Assembly (NCBI GenBank): GCA_016933835.1
Contig: JAFGAC010000156.1
Span: 1 to 64,000, forward strand
Source of the DNA: Clostridiales bacterium
GTDB lineage: Bacteria > Bacillota > Clostridia > Peptostreptococcales > Acidaminobacteraceae
DNA length: 64,000 nucleotides
Reading direction: 5' to 3'
In this document: positions 63,842-64,000 of the stretch, piece by piece
How positions within the stretch are numbered: the first letter of the stretch is position 1
Layout of the letters: each line of letters begins with the position of its first letter
The notes under the pieces: model-generated
Database searches by the model: none
The model's input: only the letters and a program-made list of their open reading frames with translations
What the model was told of the DNA's origin: nothing
Made by a program: the position numbers and the translations under genes

Positions 63842-64000
63842 TTTTATTCACCCTTTGGTATTCACCAGGTGTAATCCCAGTATGTTTTTTAAAAGATTTT
63901 ATAAAATAATTGACTTCAGAATATCCAATATCATCACTTGCTTCACTAATGGAATATCCACCTTTCAACAATTCCTTAGCAAGACTGATTTTAACATCAA
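63828..64000 (-). CDS. AraC-type HTH domain, C-terminal part (partial, runs off window)
   Basis: The last 57 codons or so of a regulator read LAKELLKGGYSISEASDDIG and YSEVNYFIKSFKKHTGITPG, the second helix-turn-helix of AraC/XylS proteins, ending at a TAG at 63828-63830. The N-terminal part lies beyond the window. By its coupling to the sugar-binding gene it could be a YesN-type response regulator of a sugar-sensing system. Only the 3' end is visible, so the receiver domain is a prediction. Confidence 0.85.
   Translation of the reverse strand, partial: DVKISLAKELLKGGYSISEASDDIGYSEVNYFIKSFKKHTGITPGEYQRVNKNENK

Overview
The window is low-GC (AT-rich intergenic spacers, many TTA/AAA codons), densely packed DNA with strong GGAGG-type ribosome binding sites and many intrinsic terminators. 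Gene content points to an anaerobic, amino-acid-fermenting member of the Clostridia: a split glycine decarboxylase (gcvPA/gcvPB), formate-tetrahydrofolate ligase, ornithine racemase, several DegV proteins, a FliB-type methylase and 4Fe-4S proteins. I see no rRNA, tRNA, CRISPR array, prophage or intact insertion sequence. The species is not determinable from this window; a Fusibacter- or Acidaminobacter-like lineage is only a guess.

Region by region. 1-5,080: a small unknown gene, a P-loop ATPase, then a minus-strand operon of an HD-GYP response regulator, a D-2-hydroxyacid dehydrogenase, a PHP phosphoesterase and rlmN. 5,088-12,190: a tandem glycine riboswitch with terminator, followed by gcvT-gcvH-gcvPA-gcvPB-folD-fhs, which turns glycine into CO2, ammonia and one-carbon tetrahydrofolate units that Fhs can cash out as formate plus ATP. 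12,273-15,432: speA-speE-speB polyamine operon. 15,511-23,073: msrA, a DsrE-family gene, a natural FakA-DegV fusion, a DUF1295 membrane enzyme, a frameshifted DUF1475-like gene, a photolyase with a divergent DUF523-like partner, a PC4/YdbC protein and an inositol-phosphatase-like gene. 23,169-25,467: a NapH-like 4Fe-4S membrane protein, a permease split in two genes, and a TetR regulator whose promoter carries two adjacent copies of a 16-bp palindrome. 25,700-34,740: small membrane protein, MATE pump with XRE regulator, second XRE regulator, pseudouridine synthase, DUF2202 lipoprotein, ornithine racemase, DegV, and an OmpR-type two-component system.

34,767-46,125: a DUF4153 membrane protein paired with an unusual secreted SLH-MORN-transglutaminase protein, a third DegV, proC, glpK, a SatP-type acetate transporter, a large uncharacterised HTH regulator, a lipoprotein and corA. 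46,224-52,282: a purine/nucleoside uptake operon (BMP lipoprotein, double ATPase, two permeases) ending in a probable 8-oxoguanine deaminase. 52,283-58,469: a threonine-aldolase-like enzyme flanked by hairpins resembling IS200/IS605 ends, FliB, a patatin lipase and a LemA/DUF2207 pair. 58,790-64,000: a GPH-type sugar symporter, rsgA with an unusual leader (tiny ORF plus mutually exclusive hairpins), a GrpB-B3/B4 fusion with a strong internal ribosome binding site, and a membrane-anchored sugar-binding protein behind the C-terminus of an AraC-type regulator that runs off the window.

The best candidates for undescribed biology are the rsgA leader, the SLH-MORN-transglutaminase/DUF4153 pair, the operator-controlled 4Fe-4S/split permease/TetR cluster, the HTH regulator at 42,553, and the two-copy interspersed repeat at 25,527 and 44,067. 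None is proven new from sequence alone.
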